NCBI GenBank assembly: GCA_963575745.1
Contig: CAUYUJ010004603.1
Location: 86,728-148,727, forward strand
Source of the DNA: Prorocentrum cordatum
Taxonomy: Eukaryota > Sar > Dinophyceae > Prorocentrales > Prorocentraceae
Direction of reading: 5' to 3'
Length of the DNA: 62,000 nucleotides
Part shown: in pieces, positions 10,474 to 20,605 of the stretch
Layout of the letters: each line of letters opens with the position of its first letter
Numbering within the stretch: the first letter of the stretch is position 1
Program-made: the position numbers and the translations under genes
Notes under the pieces: generated by a model
What the model was told of the DNA's origin: nothing
Databases searched by the model: none
The model's input: the letters and a program-made list of their open reading frames with translations, nothing else

Positions 10474-11903
10474 CTAGGGGGTGGGCGGCGTTGTCAAACC
10501 AGGGATAGATTCCACTTCGTCCACGACCATCGCCACCAAGGTGGCCTGAGCATTCGAATCCTTCCGGATATCCGCATCCCCGAAGAAAAAAAATTCGGCC
10601 ACTCCGTGAACGATGGCCCCGGTCACGTGAAGTGCCGGGCGCCAGAGATCTTCAAATTGCTTGCTGGCAGATATGTTTCTCGGGACCCGAAATTTGGCCT
10701 GATCCATCCCGTCTATGTCCATCTTTAAAATGCGAGATGGCAGCTCGCAGCCTTTGCGGCACGACTGCTCGCTAAGTAGGTTCAAACGGGAATCCACAGC
10801 ACGATCCGCGAATTGTTCATCCAAGTGTTTTTTGTATTCAACTGCAATCGCATTCTTCTGAGCAACAGAGTCGCACTTCGTGAGCTCCTGTTTGAGACGC
10901 TGGCATGTAGAACACTTGGCATGTTGGGCAATCCCCCGAATACGTAAACATGTTTTCCACTTCTCTGCGTACACCTTGTTGAAAGTCTTCTTGGATGCAA
11001 CGGTGCTGTCCGCAACCATACCACAGTGCATCAGGTAGATGTCATAGAACTCAGTCATCGTCATGTGCTCTAGGTATTTAACAGGCCGCTGTTTGGGGTC
11101 TTGGGCACTCCGGCCCACAGAAACTGTCTCTTGGGCCACTAGATCATCGTACATATTCTCAGTGTCCCCAGGGCCATCTTGATCATATTCATCAATGGGT
11201 AGGTGTTCAGCGATGTTCTCATACATGTAGTTCAGCGTGGCATCCACTGACAACGTGGCCGGGCTCAAGTCTCCCTCCGGATGAGGCCCCCGTGACGTCA
11301 TGAACCTCTGGTCAGGTGGGGGAGCTTGGGCCCCCTCTTTGATTGCCTTCACAATAGGGTCCACCCTTCCCTGCCAAAACCCAGTCAGTTGGTGAAAAGT
11401 GTAGCGACATACTGGATGTCCCAATAATAACGATTGCAATTTGCCCCTATTCTCATTGACTGGATTTTTTTTATCATATCGCGCAAAGTGTTGTAGAGAA
11501 AGATCTGCTGCTCATCGTGATTCATGTCCTTGAAATCTTTGATGAGGGCATTCAGCTTCTGGCCAAGGTCTGTCTCGGGAGCAAAGGGTTGCCAACACTT
11601 ATCGGACCGGTTCTTACAACAATCAAAGTGCTGTACCTCGCTTGCCCCATACATAGTACCATCATCAGGCTGCTCTGGTTCCTCTGCCTCCACGTCTGAG
11701 GGAAGCACAATGCTACCGGCTGGCTGCGCTGGGGGGCCTGGCTTCTTCGGTGTCGGGGGTTTCTCTGGCGGAGAAGATGTCGCTGTAGGTGTCTCTGTTT
11801 TTCTAGCTTTGGCTTTCGGCGAAGGATCGTATCTTACATCAGGTGGAAGCACTGGACCGGCTCGCGGGTGAGACTGTGGAAATCTGACTGCTCTCTTTAG
11901 CAT
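10474..11903 (-). CDS. DUF7869-like transposase-type protein, exon 1, one-base frameshift
   Basis: An ATG at 11903, directly after a TAG, opens an acidic, proline-rich N-terminus (KARKTETPTATSSPPEKPP) followed by DLGQKLNALIKDFKDMNHDE. At a run of eight A on the minus strand (about 11464-11471) the frame changes; one more A would join it to NENRGKLQSLLLGHPVCRYT. Then follow CRYTFHQLTGF, AQAPPPDQRF, HAKCSTCQRLKQEL (CxxC, likely zinc ligand), KMDIDGMDQAKFRVPR (first catalytic-type Asp), LWRPALHVTGAIVHGV and DIRKDSNAQATLVA. This order matches DUF7869 proteins. The slip may be an assembly error in a homopolymer, since the frame on both sides is otherwise clean; alternatively the gene is recently dead. 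Exon 2 lies at 8818-9657. Confidence 0.75.
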
Positions 11904-12339
11904 CTAACAAAGGCGCAATGTCTTGAGCCAGATGATTCCTGATCAAAACAGAAAGCCAAAAACAAACATGGCATAGATAACATTCCCTTCGCTCTTGACT
12001 CGGGGCCCTTGCCGAAGCTCCCGCCAGAGACGTCCTCACAACATGCACGACGGTTGTCTTAAAGTTTATGTTGTTTTGTTATGTTTGGTTTGTTTTTGAA
12101 TTATCGAATATTGCGAGGGAGCGAAAACAGCGAGCCAGAAGCTGAGACAGGCTGGACAGCGGGCCTCGGATAGAGGGGGTGAGGGCGAAGAAAGGAGCCC
12201 GACAAGTCTGATGTGATGAGGGGGGGGCCAGAGCAGAGATCTGGAAGGGCAGAGGACACCTACGGCCAAGCCAAACACAACGTCCCCTCAGCCTAGTCAG
12301 ACGCGACATGAAACTCTCATCTGTCAGAGACATGCTGTC
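11904..12339. other. Unique spacer, no gene seen
   Basis: About 430 bp upstream of the transposase-like gene on the minus strand. There is a T-rich patch at 12060-12110 but no motif I can defend as a promoter or an exon. Confidence 0.5.
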
Positions 12340-13060
12340 ATGGAAACCTGGAAGGTCCTGGAAATCTTGAAACGACGAATGGAGTCCTGGGGTCCGGGAA
12401 GTTAGGGATGCAAGTCCTCGCAGTCCTGGAAATCCTGAAGAGTCTTGAAGTCCTGGGAGTCCTGGAGTCTTGGAAGCACTGAAATGGTGCAAGTCTTGGA
12501 AGGACTGCAAGTCCTGCAAATCCTGGAAGTCCTTGGAGGTCTTGAAGTCTTGAAAGTATTGGAAGTGAGTCCTGGAATCATGGAAGTCCTGGAAGTCTGA
12601 ACTCAGTGTTGCAAGTCCGTCCTAGAGTCCTGGAAAGCCTGAAGTCATGCAAGTCCTGGAAGTCTGGGAAATCCTGAAGTACTGGATTCCATGTTTGGAG
12701 CGAAGTTCTGGAAGTCCTGGAGAGTCCACGGGAAGTTATGGAAGTCTCTGGATGAATCCTGAAAGACCTGTAAGTTCTGAAAAGTCCCAACATCTTGTAA
12801 ATCCCATAACTATGTGATGCAAGCCCTGGAAGCCCTGAAGTCTTGTAAGTCTTAAGTCCTGGAAGGATTCTCGGATGCCCTGATGCCCCGATTCTCTGGA
12901 GTCCTGAGAAGTCCTGAGAAATGTCATGGAAGTCGTGGAATTCTGTCAGGTTGTGGCATCAGCAAGCGCACCGCGAAGGAATCCTGGAAGAAATCCTGGC
13001 ACTCCTGAAAGATATTGAGTCCTGCAATCCTGGAAGGCAAGTTTAAGAAGGTCCTATCGT
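12340..13060. repeat. Degenerate 9-bp minisatellite (CTGGAAGTC)
   Basis: CTGGAAGTC, CTTGAAGTC, CTGGAAATC and related 9-mers recur dozens of times for 700 bp, often in steps of nine. Divergence is high, so the array is old. It is open in one minus frame only because 9 is a multiple of three. Confidence 0.75.
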
Positions 13061-13140
13061 CTAGGGAGGGGTGGTGACAACAAGTGACCCAGACATCAAA
13101 AAACATGGCGCAGACATCAACTTGCTAGGAATCTCCGTTT

Positions 13141-13453
13141 CCTCCTCCTCCTCCTCCTCCTCCTCCTCCTCCTCCTCCTCCTCCTCCTCCTCCTCCTCCT
13201 CCTCCTCCCCCTCCCCCCCCCCCCCTCCCCCTCCCCCTCCCCTCCCTCCTCCTCCCCCTCCCCTCCTCCCCCCTCCCCCTCCTCCCCTCCCTCCTCCTCC
13301 TCCTCCTCCTCCTCCTCCTCCTCCTCCTCCTCCCTCCTCCTCCTCCTCCTCCTCCTCCTCCTCCTCCTCCTCCTCCTCCTCCTCCTCCTCCTCCTCCTCC
13401 TCCTCCTCCTCCTCCTCCTCCTCCTCCTCCTCCTCCTCCTCCTCCTCCTCCTC
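13141..13453. repeat. Near-pure CCT microsatellite, 310 bp
   Basis: TCC triplets run almost perfectly at 13142-13206 and 13331-13453 with CCCCTCC interruptions between. This is the cleanest polypurine/polypyrimidine mirror tract in the window. Confidence 0.95.
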
Positions 13454-13596
13454 GAGCGGACGCCGACGACCGCCGCGGCGCTTGGCTCCTGCTCCTCGCT
13501 CGCGGCGGCGGCCAGGCCGCGCCGCAGCTCCCCCTGCAGGCGCACCAGCGTCTCCCTCAGCCGCCACGCGCCGGCGCCCTGGCCCTTGGCGGGCGG

Positions 13597-13642
13597 GTCG
13601 ACGGCCGCCGCCGCCGCCGCCGAGGATCGAGGAGGAGCGAAA
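13597..13642. repeat. Duplicated 45-bp segment next to CCT tracts (partner 15551-15594)
   Basis: GGTCGACG, (GCC)n, then GAGGATCGAGGAGGAGCGAA occurs here and again at 15551-15594. Each copy follows a CCT tract, so a CCT-plus-flank unit was duplicated on both sides of the element at 13652-15025. Confidence 0.7.
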
Positions 13643-13651
13643 GGCTATGTT

Positions 13652-15025
13652 TAAGTCGGGCCTGTCCCCCTACAGGGGGATTTTCTACGAAAAATAATTA
13701 CCCTGGCGACGTACCCAACCCCTGCGCAAAAGCGGGGCGCAAATAGTTTAGGATACTTTATAAGGGGGCGATGACGGAGCGAGGGTTACATATGTCTGCA
13801 GACGGAATTCGGGAGACTCGCAGGACACTGGCTACAGGAAAAGGGCTTGATAAAACTGATGATTTACAATTCCTGAGCACTCCTAGCCACTTCGAAAACG
13901 GGGATCACAGCAGGCCTCGAAAGTGGCGACAGGTTCACAGATCGCAGCCCCGCAGGGATGGCGAGGTCTCATTTGAATCTGCCCGTGGCCCTCACTGTGC
14001 TGGGCCCCCCAGCAGGCCTCGAAAATGGCGGCAGTTTCGCAGATCGCAGCCCCCCAGGGATGGCGAGGTCTAATTTGAATCCGCGCGTGGCCCTCACTGT
14101 GCTGGGCCCCCCAGCAGGCCGGCCTCGAAAATGGCGACAGTTTCGCAGATCGCAGCCCCCCAGGGATGGCGAGGTCTAATTTGAATCCGCGCGTGGCCCT
14201 CACTGTGCTGGGCCCCCCAGCAGGCCTCGAAAATGGCGACAGTTTCGCAGATCGCAGCCCCCCCAGGGATGGCGAGGTCTAATTTGAATCTCCGCGCGTG
14301 GCCCTCACTGTGCTGGGCCCCCCAGCAGGCCTCGAAAATGGCGACAGTTTCGCAGATCGCAGCCCCCCAGGGATGGCGAGGTCTAATTTGAATCCGCGCG
14401 TGGCCCTCACTGTGCTGGGCCCCCCAGCAGGCCTCGAAAATGGCGACAGTTTCGCAGATCGCAGCCCCCCAGGGATGGCGAGGTCTAATTTGAATCCGCG
14501 CGTGGCCCTCACTGTGCTGGGCCCCCCAGCAGGCCTCGAAAATGGCGACAGTTTCGCAGATCGCAGCCCCCCAGGGATGGCGAGGTCTAATTTGAATCCG
14601 CGCGTGGCCCTCACTGTGCTGGGCCCCCCAGCAGGGCTCGAAAATGGCGACAGTTTCGCAGATCGCAGCCCCCCAGGGATGGCGAGGTCTAATTTGAATC
14701 CGCCCGTGGCCCTCGCTGTGCTGGCCCCCCAGCAGGGCTCGAAAGTGGCGACAATTTCACAGATCGCAGCCCCCCGCAGGCAAGACAGAAAGAGGCAGGA
14801 AAGAGGCGGGAGGCGGGAGGAGGAAGGACGCGACCACACTGCTCTATTCAAAACGAATACCCAACCAAGGAGGGTTGGGAAAAAATGCCCTGGAAATAAT
14901 CCAAAAATCATACAAAAATAGTATGGGGACTATTTGTTGAATATGTTTTGGCCTTGTTGGTGCATGTTTGGGGTATTTCTTATTTTTCGACGAAAATCCC
15001 CCTGTAGGGGGACACGCCCGACATA
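13652..15025. mobile_element. Family B element carrying a satellite array (1.37 kb)
   Basis: The ends are inverted repeats of about 46 bp with four mismatches: TAAGTCGGGCCTGTCCCCCT at the left and TATGTCGGGCGTGTCCCCCT reading in from the right, both continuing ACAGGGGGATTTTC. A 10-bp direct repeat AGGCTATGTT flanks it at 13642-13651 and 15026-15035. Such ends and a 9-10 bp duplication resemble Mutator-like non-autonomous elements. Other family members are 150-350 bp; this one is longer because it contains the 102-bp array at 13905-14775. No transposase is encoded. Confidence 0.8.
13905..14775. repeat. 102-bp satellite array, about 8.5 units
   Basis: CTCACTGTGCTGGG starts at 13991, 14093, 14199, 14304, 14406, 14508 and 14610, with a CTCGCTG variant at 14712: steps of 102 bp with two of 105-106. 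Units include GTTTCGCAGATCGCAGCCCC and CAGGGATGGCGAGG. Because 102 is divisible by three, open frames of 34-residue repeats appear on both strands; I treat these as by-products. Confidence 0.95.
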
Positions 15026-15084
15026 AGGCTATGTTACTCCCATCGTACTGAAGGACCACATCCCAAGGATCAGTTCGAGCACCC

Positions 15085-15150
15085 GGAAACATGTCGAAGG
15101 AGTGTCGAAAGAGTGTCGAAACAGTGTCGGGCGAGTGTCGCCCAGGGCCC
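15085..15150. repeat. Short GTGTCGAAA repeats
   Basis: GTGTCGAAGGA, GTGTCGAAAGA, GTGTCGAAACA and GTGTCGGGCGA follow one another in steps of 10-11 bp, just outside the family B element. Confidence 0.6.
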
Positions 15151-15326
15151 GACACGTGAAAACCCTCGAGTTTCGGTATTGCTTGTGTGCTCGAAATGAT
15201 GCCTGGTGATCAAGGTTACAGGACTGGAACATCATAAGCGAAGGGGCTGCTCGAGGATCTAACAAAAGAGGATCGAAGATCAAGGAGGACGGAGGAGGTG
15301 CTCGGCCAATTTGGGCCCGCTGGCCC

Positions 15327-15533
15327 TCCTCCTCCTCCTCCTCCTCCTCCTCCTCCTCCTCCTCCTCCTCCTCCTCCTCCCCCTCCCCCTGCTCCTCCTC
15401 CTGCTCCTCCTCCTCCTCCTCCTCGTCCTCGTCCTCCTCCCCCTCGCACTCCTCCTCCTCCTCCTCCTCCTCCTTCTCCTCCTCCTTCTCCTCCTCCTCC
15501 TCCTCCTCCTCCCCCGTTCCCTCCTCAGCCGTC
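15327..15533. repeat. CCT microsatellite
   Basis: About 200 bp of CCT triplets with a few CTG and CGT variants, followed directly by the duplicated GAGGATCGAGGAGG segment. Confidence 0.9.
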
Positions 15534-15594
15534 CTCCCCCGTCTGTGGTGGGTCGACGCCGCCGCCGCCGCCGAGGATCGAGGAGGAGCGAAGC

Positions 15595-15983
15595 CTCAAC
15601 GCGCCTTCGCGCCCGCTCGGCCCTGGCCAGAGCCCTCGCGCAGGGGCCCCTCGGGGTGGCAGAAGCGAAGCCCCCCCTTCTTGTGCGATCGGCGAGGCGG
15701 CACCTGCAGAAGTCCCGTCCAGGGGGACGGCAGCATTAGTCTGGTAGGCGACAGGAGGCGCGCGCCCGGGGCGACAAGGAGCCGAAGGCCGCGCTGACAC
15801 GCGAGATCGGCCTCGAAACCTATCGACGCGCCAGGCGGGCGACGCCAGGGAGCTCATCTGGCGCCCGAACTCACCGAGCGCCGCGAGCGCAGACGGAAGG
15901 CCTTTCGGGGGGGCCCCAGGAGCTCCCCAAGAACCCCCAAACAAATTTCTCAAACCCCGGGAGACATCTGAGAGGCATCTGGT
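15595..15983. other. GC-rich unique stretch, no gene seen
   Basis: Open frames exist on the minus strand but lack any conserved motif, and codon choice follows base composition. Confidence 0.5.
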
Positions 15984-16076
15984 CAACAGCCCAGGCACGG
16001 CGACGGGGCTGGGCGGAAGGCCACTAGAACAACAACCCAGGCACCGCGGCGGGCCTGGGCGGAAGGCCACTAGAAA
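15984..16076. repeat. 46-bp tandem duplication
   Basis: CAACANCCCAGGCAC followed by GGGCGGAAGGCCACTAGAA occurs twice, at 15984 and 16030. Confidence 0.7.
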
Positions 16077-16261
16077 ATGGTAGCGTCAACGCTGTCGAAT
16101 AGTACGTAGCACCACGCAGATGCGGATAAGAATGAGGGGGCGGTGGGGACGTCGGCAGTCGGCGAGACTGTGGAGAAGCCCACCGCAGGCGCCAAAGTTT
16201 GACCAATTGTACAACGAGCCCGCCGCAGGCGCCGATTTTTTCTTCAAACCAATGTGGATCT

Positions 16262-16570
16262 GTCGTGGGTGAGTCGCGGGTGGGTCGCGGGTGGGTCGCG
16301 GGGTGGGTCGCGGGTGGGTCGCAAGTGGGTCGCGGGTGGGTCGTGGCTGGGTTGCGAATGGGTCGCGGGTGGGTCGCGGGTGGGTCGCGGGGTGGGTCGC
16401 GGGTTGGTCGCGGGTGGGTCGCGGGTGGGTCGCGGGGTGGGTCGCGGGTGGGTCGCAAGTGGGTCGCGGGTTGGGTCGCGGGTGGGTCTCGGGTGGGGTG
16501 GGTCGCGGATGGGTCGCGGGGTGAGTCGCGGGGTGGGTCGCGGGGTGGGTCGCGGGTGGGTCGCGGGGGG
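16262..16570. repeat. 11-bp minisatellite (GGGTGGGTCGC)
   Basis: GGGTGGGTCGC and near variants run for about 310 bp, with occasional G-insertions that shift the frame. G-triplets on one strand give it quadruplex potential. Confidence 0.9.
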
Positions 16571-16607
16571 AACGACGACAACAAACAACAACACCAACAC
16601 CAACACC

Positions 16608-16653
<46 letters not shown>

Positions 16654-16662
16654 GCAACGCAA
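16571..16662. repeat. (AAC)n microsatellite
   Basis: AAC/ACA triplets for about 80 bp, directly abutting the 11-bp minisatellite. Confidence 0.9.
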
Positions 16663-17683
16663 CAAGCAGAATCCTCACCAAGGATTCTCACTTCAGCCAC
16701 GCACCCAGGGACAATGAATGCCCGTTCGGCCCCCTCACTCTGATGAATGAGTGTACACAGGAAAATAAAGTTAGCATGCGTTGAGCAGTCCGTGCCAAAC
16801 GTGACCATTGCTGGCCAATACCAACCAGTGCAAGGACGCGAAACGATTGTCAAGCCCACACAGACATCGTTGGGGCCCAGTGGGCGACAATGTGATACGC
16901 ACGCTCCGTATGCATGTACTAAGTCAAACAAAAGGCTGCAATCTTAAAGTGCACACGCCTGGAGAAAACACGAAGTAGCGTCATGAACATTGCAAGAGAT
17001 TGCACGTATCTAGACCACAGGTGACATTATACGCTAACTCCCTCATCGAAGGCACACGATCGGTTCACAATCACGTGCAATACCCCATCATCATCGCATT
17101 CGTTGCCATCGTCAACAAAACCAAAAATATCAGCCGCCATCACACATTCAACAAATGCCCACACTGTCAGGTACAATTACAAAATCGACTGGAGGGAATA
17201 CCAGACCAACCGAGTGCAGTGCGGGGGGCATTGGCACTCGCAGCGCAGAAGGGGCAAGTTCCGTAACGCACGTGCGGGTGCTGCCACTTGGCGCAATGGT
17301 GTGCAGAAACCCTGTGCTGCTTACCCATAGACCTGTTGGCGCTGATGAGCGTGGTACGCACAAGTCCTGCGCTACCCACAGATCCTGATGCGCTCGTGCG
17401 CGAGGGGGGGCTGACAAGCAGTGCGGCGCTCACGGGAAGCGTTGCGTCCACAAGCGCGTCGGTACCCGTCACAAGTCCCGCGATGCCCGCACACACTACG
17501 TTGCTGACAGGCCCTACGGCGCTCGCAGGCATGCCGGCGAGGGGGATTGGTCCCTGGAGATCCCTCGGGGTCTCCCGAGGCATCCCTAGGTCCAAAAAGG
17601 GCAGACTCCTCTCCCCTTCAATGCCAAGAACAACAGCACGGAAAACTGTCCCGCCTCCTCCTCCTCCATCGGGGATCTGCTGA
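16663..17683. other. Unique spacer, no gene seen
   Basis: One kilobase with no recognised protein, repeat family or RNA. A plus-strand open frame at 17288-17683 is Ala/Thr/Ser-rich and lacks conserved features. Confidence 0.45.
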
Positions 17684-17845
17684 CCCGGGCCAGTCCGGAC
17701 CCAGGCCAGTCAAACTGTGTGGGAGCCTGCAGGACCGATCCTTTGCCCTGACCCGTGTCAGCGCGCCCCTGGCCCTGCAGGAGCCTGCAAGAAACCGGCG
17801 CTCTGACTGACCCACGTGTGCATTGACCCCCGTCTCTAGACGGGC
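17684..17845. mobile_element. Repeat family P, copy 1
   Basis: Shares with 20372-20605 a run of TGACCCGGG/GGTCAG half-palindromes, CCTGCAGGA boxes and the closing TGACCCCCGTCTC. The two copies differ in internal length. Called an interspersed repeat; termini are not settled. Confidence 0.5.
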
Positions 17846-17926
17846 GCGTTCCACCACTCGCAGGGCGACTACTCGCAAATGGCCTGGATCCGCCGCGGGG
17901 GATGGGACCTAGGATATGACTACCTA

Positions 17927-18079
17927 CCAAACCACCTCAACCCAACCCGAAGACCCGAATTTCGGGTGGGGGGGGGTACGGGCTCCATATGTGTTTTCTC
18001 GATGTTCCCCGACCCCCCCCCCACTGGAAATGGAGGTCAATTTGAGGCCTTCGGGTTGGGTTGGGGTGGTTTGGCGGGT
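17927..18079 (+). mobile_element. Family D inverted-repeat element, copy 1
   Basis: Ends are inverted: CCAAACCACCTCAACCCAAC at the left and CCAAACCACCCCAACCCAAC reading in from the right. The interior has GACCCGAATTTCGGG and TGTTCCCCGACCCCCC, shared with the copy at 28306-28456 in the same orientation. Target-site duplication is not clear. Confidence 0.75.
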
Positions 18080-18105
18080 GGTGAGGATCAATCACATCAA
18101 AGCGG

Positions 18106-18325
18106 ACATGTCTTTTTCGGACGCTTGCGAGTAGGCACTCTGCGAGTAGTTGGAGCGCGCGCGGTGAGTTTGCACTGACCCCCGTCTTTTGTGGACGCTT
18201 GCGAGTAGGCACTCTGCGAGTGGTGGACACGTCTTTTGTGGACGCTTGCGAGTCAAAGCGGACATGTCTTTTGTGGACGCTTGCGAGCAGGCGCTCTGCG
18301 AGTAGGTGCAGCGCGCGCGGTGAGT
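18106..18325. repeat. Local repeats of TCTTTTGTGGACGCTTGCGA
   Basis: The segment followed by GTAGGCACTCTGCGAGTAG recurs at about 18106, 18183, 18226 and 18263 with irregular spacing. Confidence 0.7.
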
Positions 18326-18410
18326 TTTTGCACGGACCGGCCGCCTCTGGAGCCCCCGACTCCGGGGGCCGCGGGCCCTGCCGGCCGAGCTCCGTGATCG
18401 GGTGCCAGCG

Positions 18411-18609
18411 TTATGTCGGGCCTGTCCCCCTACAGGGGGGTTTTCGACGAAACATAAACAATCCCCCAAAAATGCCCCAGGAAAGTCAAAAAATACCCCC
18501 CAAAAATAGTCCCCAGACTATTTTTTTTGACTATTTTGTTGATGATTTGTGGAGTATCTTTTTTATTTGTTCCTCGAAGATCCCCCTGTAGAGGGGCAGG
18601 CCCGACTCA
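18411..18609 (+). mobile_element. Family B element, copy 2
   Basis: Left end TTATGTCGGGCCTGTCCCCC and right end ending GAGGGGCAGGCCCGACTCA are inverted. Flanks carry GTGCCAGCG (18402-18410) and GTGCCAGTG (18610-18618), an imperfect 9-bp duplication. The interior CCCCAGACTATTTT-TTGACTATTTT is shared with copies 3 and 6. Confidence 0.8.
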
Positions 18610-18720
18610 GTGCCAGTGCCCTCCCTCTCTCGAGGCAGAGGCGGCTCCACCGGTAGAGCAGCGCGCGAGCGGAGGCTGCTCCCGGGCGGAGGGGCGCCGG
18701 CCCGGGCAAGGTCTGTATTG

Positions 18721-18881
18721 AAGGGGCCCTGGGGCACACAAATAAATACACACACATAAGATAATTCCCCATTTTTTCCTAATATTTTCTCGGATTTTGT
18801 CTCCCCCCACCACTTCCCATATTTTTCCATAGTTTCGGGGGAATCGAGCTTTAATTGTGTCTGTGTGTTCCTATTCCTCCT
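18721..18881 (+). mobile_element. Family G element, copy 1
   Basis: Starts AAGGGGCCCTGGGGCACACA and ends TGTGTCTGTGTGTTCCTATT then CCTCCT. The interior has repeated CCATATTTTTCC and an inverted ATTCCCC...GGGGAAT pair. Six copies of this 145-165 bp family are seen in the window, all in this orientation. Confidence 0.8.
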
Positions 18882-18942
18882 GATATATATATATATATAC
18901 ATATATATATACACATACACACTAAAGATACAGGGGATGCTG

Positions 18943-19089
18943 CAGGGCTGAACCTAAACGGTGTGTTTCGTTCTCGTGTTGTGTTCGTTGTCCCTCGCTT
19001 TTGTCTCCAATCCGCCTTTTGCTGCAAAGCAGAGTCGGAACGAAAACGGCCCACGAAATCAGCAAAAACACCGTTTAGGTCCAGCCCTG
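18943..19089. mobile_element. hAT-like MITE with 8-bp target-site duplication
   Basis: The 22-bp ends are CAGGGCTGAACCTAAACGGT-GT and its inverted partner with one mismatch (CAGGGCTGGACC...). Flanks are GGATGCTG (18935-18942) and GGATGCTA (19090-19097), a near-exact 8-bp duplication. A CAGGG start with an 8-bp duplication is typical of the hAT superfamily. The 147-bp body encodes nothing. No second copy was seen. Confidence 0.8.
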
Positions 19090-19154
19090 GGATGCTAAAT
19101 ATACCCAACCTCCGGTGGCAACTCACGGGAGCTTCCAATACCATCTGGTTGGCT

Positions 19155-19320
19155 CTTGCGAATCGACGCTAGTCGACGCTAGCCGACGATAGTCGACGCT
19201 AGTCGACGCTAAATCGACGCTCATCGACGCTAATCGACGCTAGCCGACGCTAAATCGGCGCTATCTCATCGACTCCCATACGCGAATCGATGCTCATCGA
19301 CGCTAACCGACGCTTAAGGC
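19155..19320. repeat. TCGACGCTAG short-unit minisatellite
   Basis: About 15 copies of TCGACGCTAR or CCGACGCTAR in 10-12 bp steps. Confidence 0.85.
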
Positions 19321-20371
19321 GGAATAGAGAGGGTACACCAGGCTCCCGAGCGGGGCTACTGAAGAACGGAAAGAAGAAGAAACGGACGCCTGGCCACCCT
19401 GTCCGGACAGCACCTCCTGGGAGGGGCCTCCGATGCCAGCCACGTGCTGCAGCTGGGCCAGGCTGCTGACGAGCTCGGCGTCGAGGCTGTGGTCTGGCAC
19501 GGGGGTCAGAGAAGGAGAGGAGGGGAAACGTCAGTCGGGAAAAAACAATCTCAATGTCACGCCGCCGTGGAGAATCCAACAGCGTGGCACTGTTGAAGAA
19601 TCATTGGGCCCTGGGACAAGAACGAGGGAGTCACACGCTGACAGACTCCCAACGGCAGCGTAGCATTGATTCTCTACCTCCCTCCCGAGTCAGGGGGAGA
19701 CCGGCTCAGGGGGAAGACATCGAGCTGGCGTCGCCGATACACCGATCCTGCGCGGGGTTGGCCATCTGCCCCCTATCGGCCCCCTATCGGCCAGCAGTGG
19801 GCCGAGGCATCCACCACCCCCGTGAGCCCATTCCCCCCCTGAAGTTCCCCTGAGGAGAGAGGAAGAGAACAGGAGGGTGGAGATGTAGGAGATGTAGGAG
19901 GGGGCGATGGAAGATTACAACGGAGCGTCTGGGGCAGAATACGTTAGGAAACAACTCCTGGGAGGCTTGCGGTCCCGAGGAAGAGGCTACTGAGCCCCAC
20001 GAAACCGCATTGAACCACACTGAGCGGGAGCCCAAGATCGGTCAGCATCGAACCGGGAAATCGGATCGGATCGGAATGCGTCGGATTGGGCCGCATCGGC
20101 AGGGAGTCCGAATCGAGCCGATCGGCTGCGCCAGGATGCGCAGCGGCGCCATGAAAATGTTGAGCGCTCTCGGACCGTCGGAGCATCAGAATCGGACCGT
20201 CGGAGCGTCCCCCTCTGGTGGTGACTTCTTCTGTCTCAGGTGGATCTCTTGCATGGCATTCCCCTCCCTTCCCCCAACTAGAGGGCAAAAAATCCACCCC
20301 CATAATAATCACCCCGACACGCGAAGCCGTTTAGTAAAGGCACAATCGAGCCGGCCAGGATCGATTCGGGG
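19321..20371. other. Spacer with no recognised gene
   Basis: A segment at 19960-20130 resembles family H loosely (CTGGGAGG, GGATCGGATCGGA). A TGGAATCCACCCCC-like piece near 20280 resembles the end of family M. Nothing else is seen. Confidence 0.4.
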
Positions 20372-20605
20372 ATCCTCTGACCCGGGTCAATCCAGACCCG
20401 GGTCAGCAGGAAACCAAAAACTGCAATGCAGGAAAAAGAAACTGCAACGCAGGTCCTCGCAAACCCGGGTCAGCCAATACGCGCGGCCGCCTCGCGGCCA
20501 CGAGCGGCTCCCTAACCCGGGTCAGCCAGAGGGGGCCTTCGCAGGATCCTGCAGGATCCGGCGCCCTGGCTGACCCCCGTTTGCACTGACCCCCGTCTCG
20601 AGGCT
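20372..20605. mobile_element. Repeat family P, copy 2
   Basis: Contains four CTGACCCGGGTCA-type half palindromes, CAGGATCCTGCAGGATCC and the closing CACTGACCCCCGTCTCGAG, matching 17684-17845. Confidence 0.5.

Noticed and set aside
13061-13697. Poly-Glu, poly-Arg and poly-Ser frames on both strands
   Set aside because: All six frames of a (CCT)n tract are open; no start context or non-repeat conserved sequence.
14298-14921. Repeat protein of 34-residue units
   Set aside because: The 102-bp satellite is a multiple of three, so frames stay open on both strands; the array lies inside a transposon-like element.
16086-16931. 281-codon minus frame with poly-Val and threonine/proline repeats
   Set aside because: Reads the (AAC)n and 11-bp minisatellite; the N-terminal part has no conserved motif.
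17288-17683. Plus-strand Thr/Ala/Ser-rich frame
   Set aside because: No homologous second copy, no motif, and composition explained by the GC-rich DNA.
18650-18670. tRNA-like GGTAGAGCAGC word
   Set aside because: No matching acceptor stem or TTCGA arm at the right spacing; no tRNA fold could be drawn.
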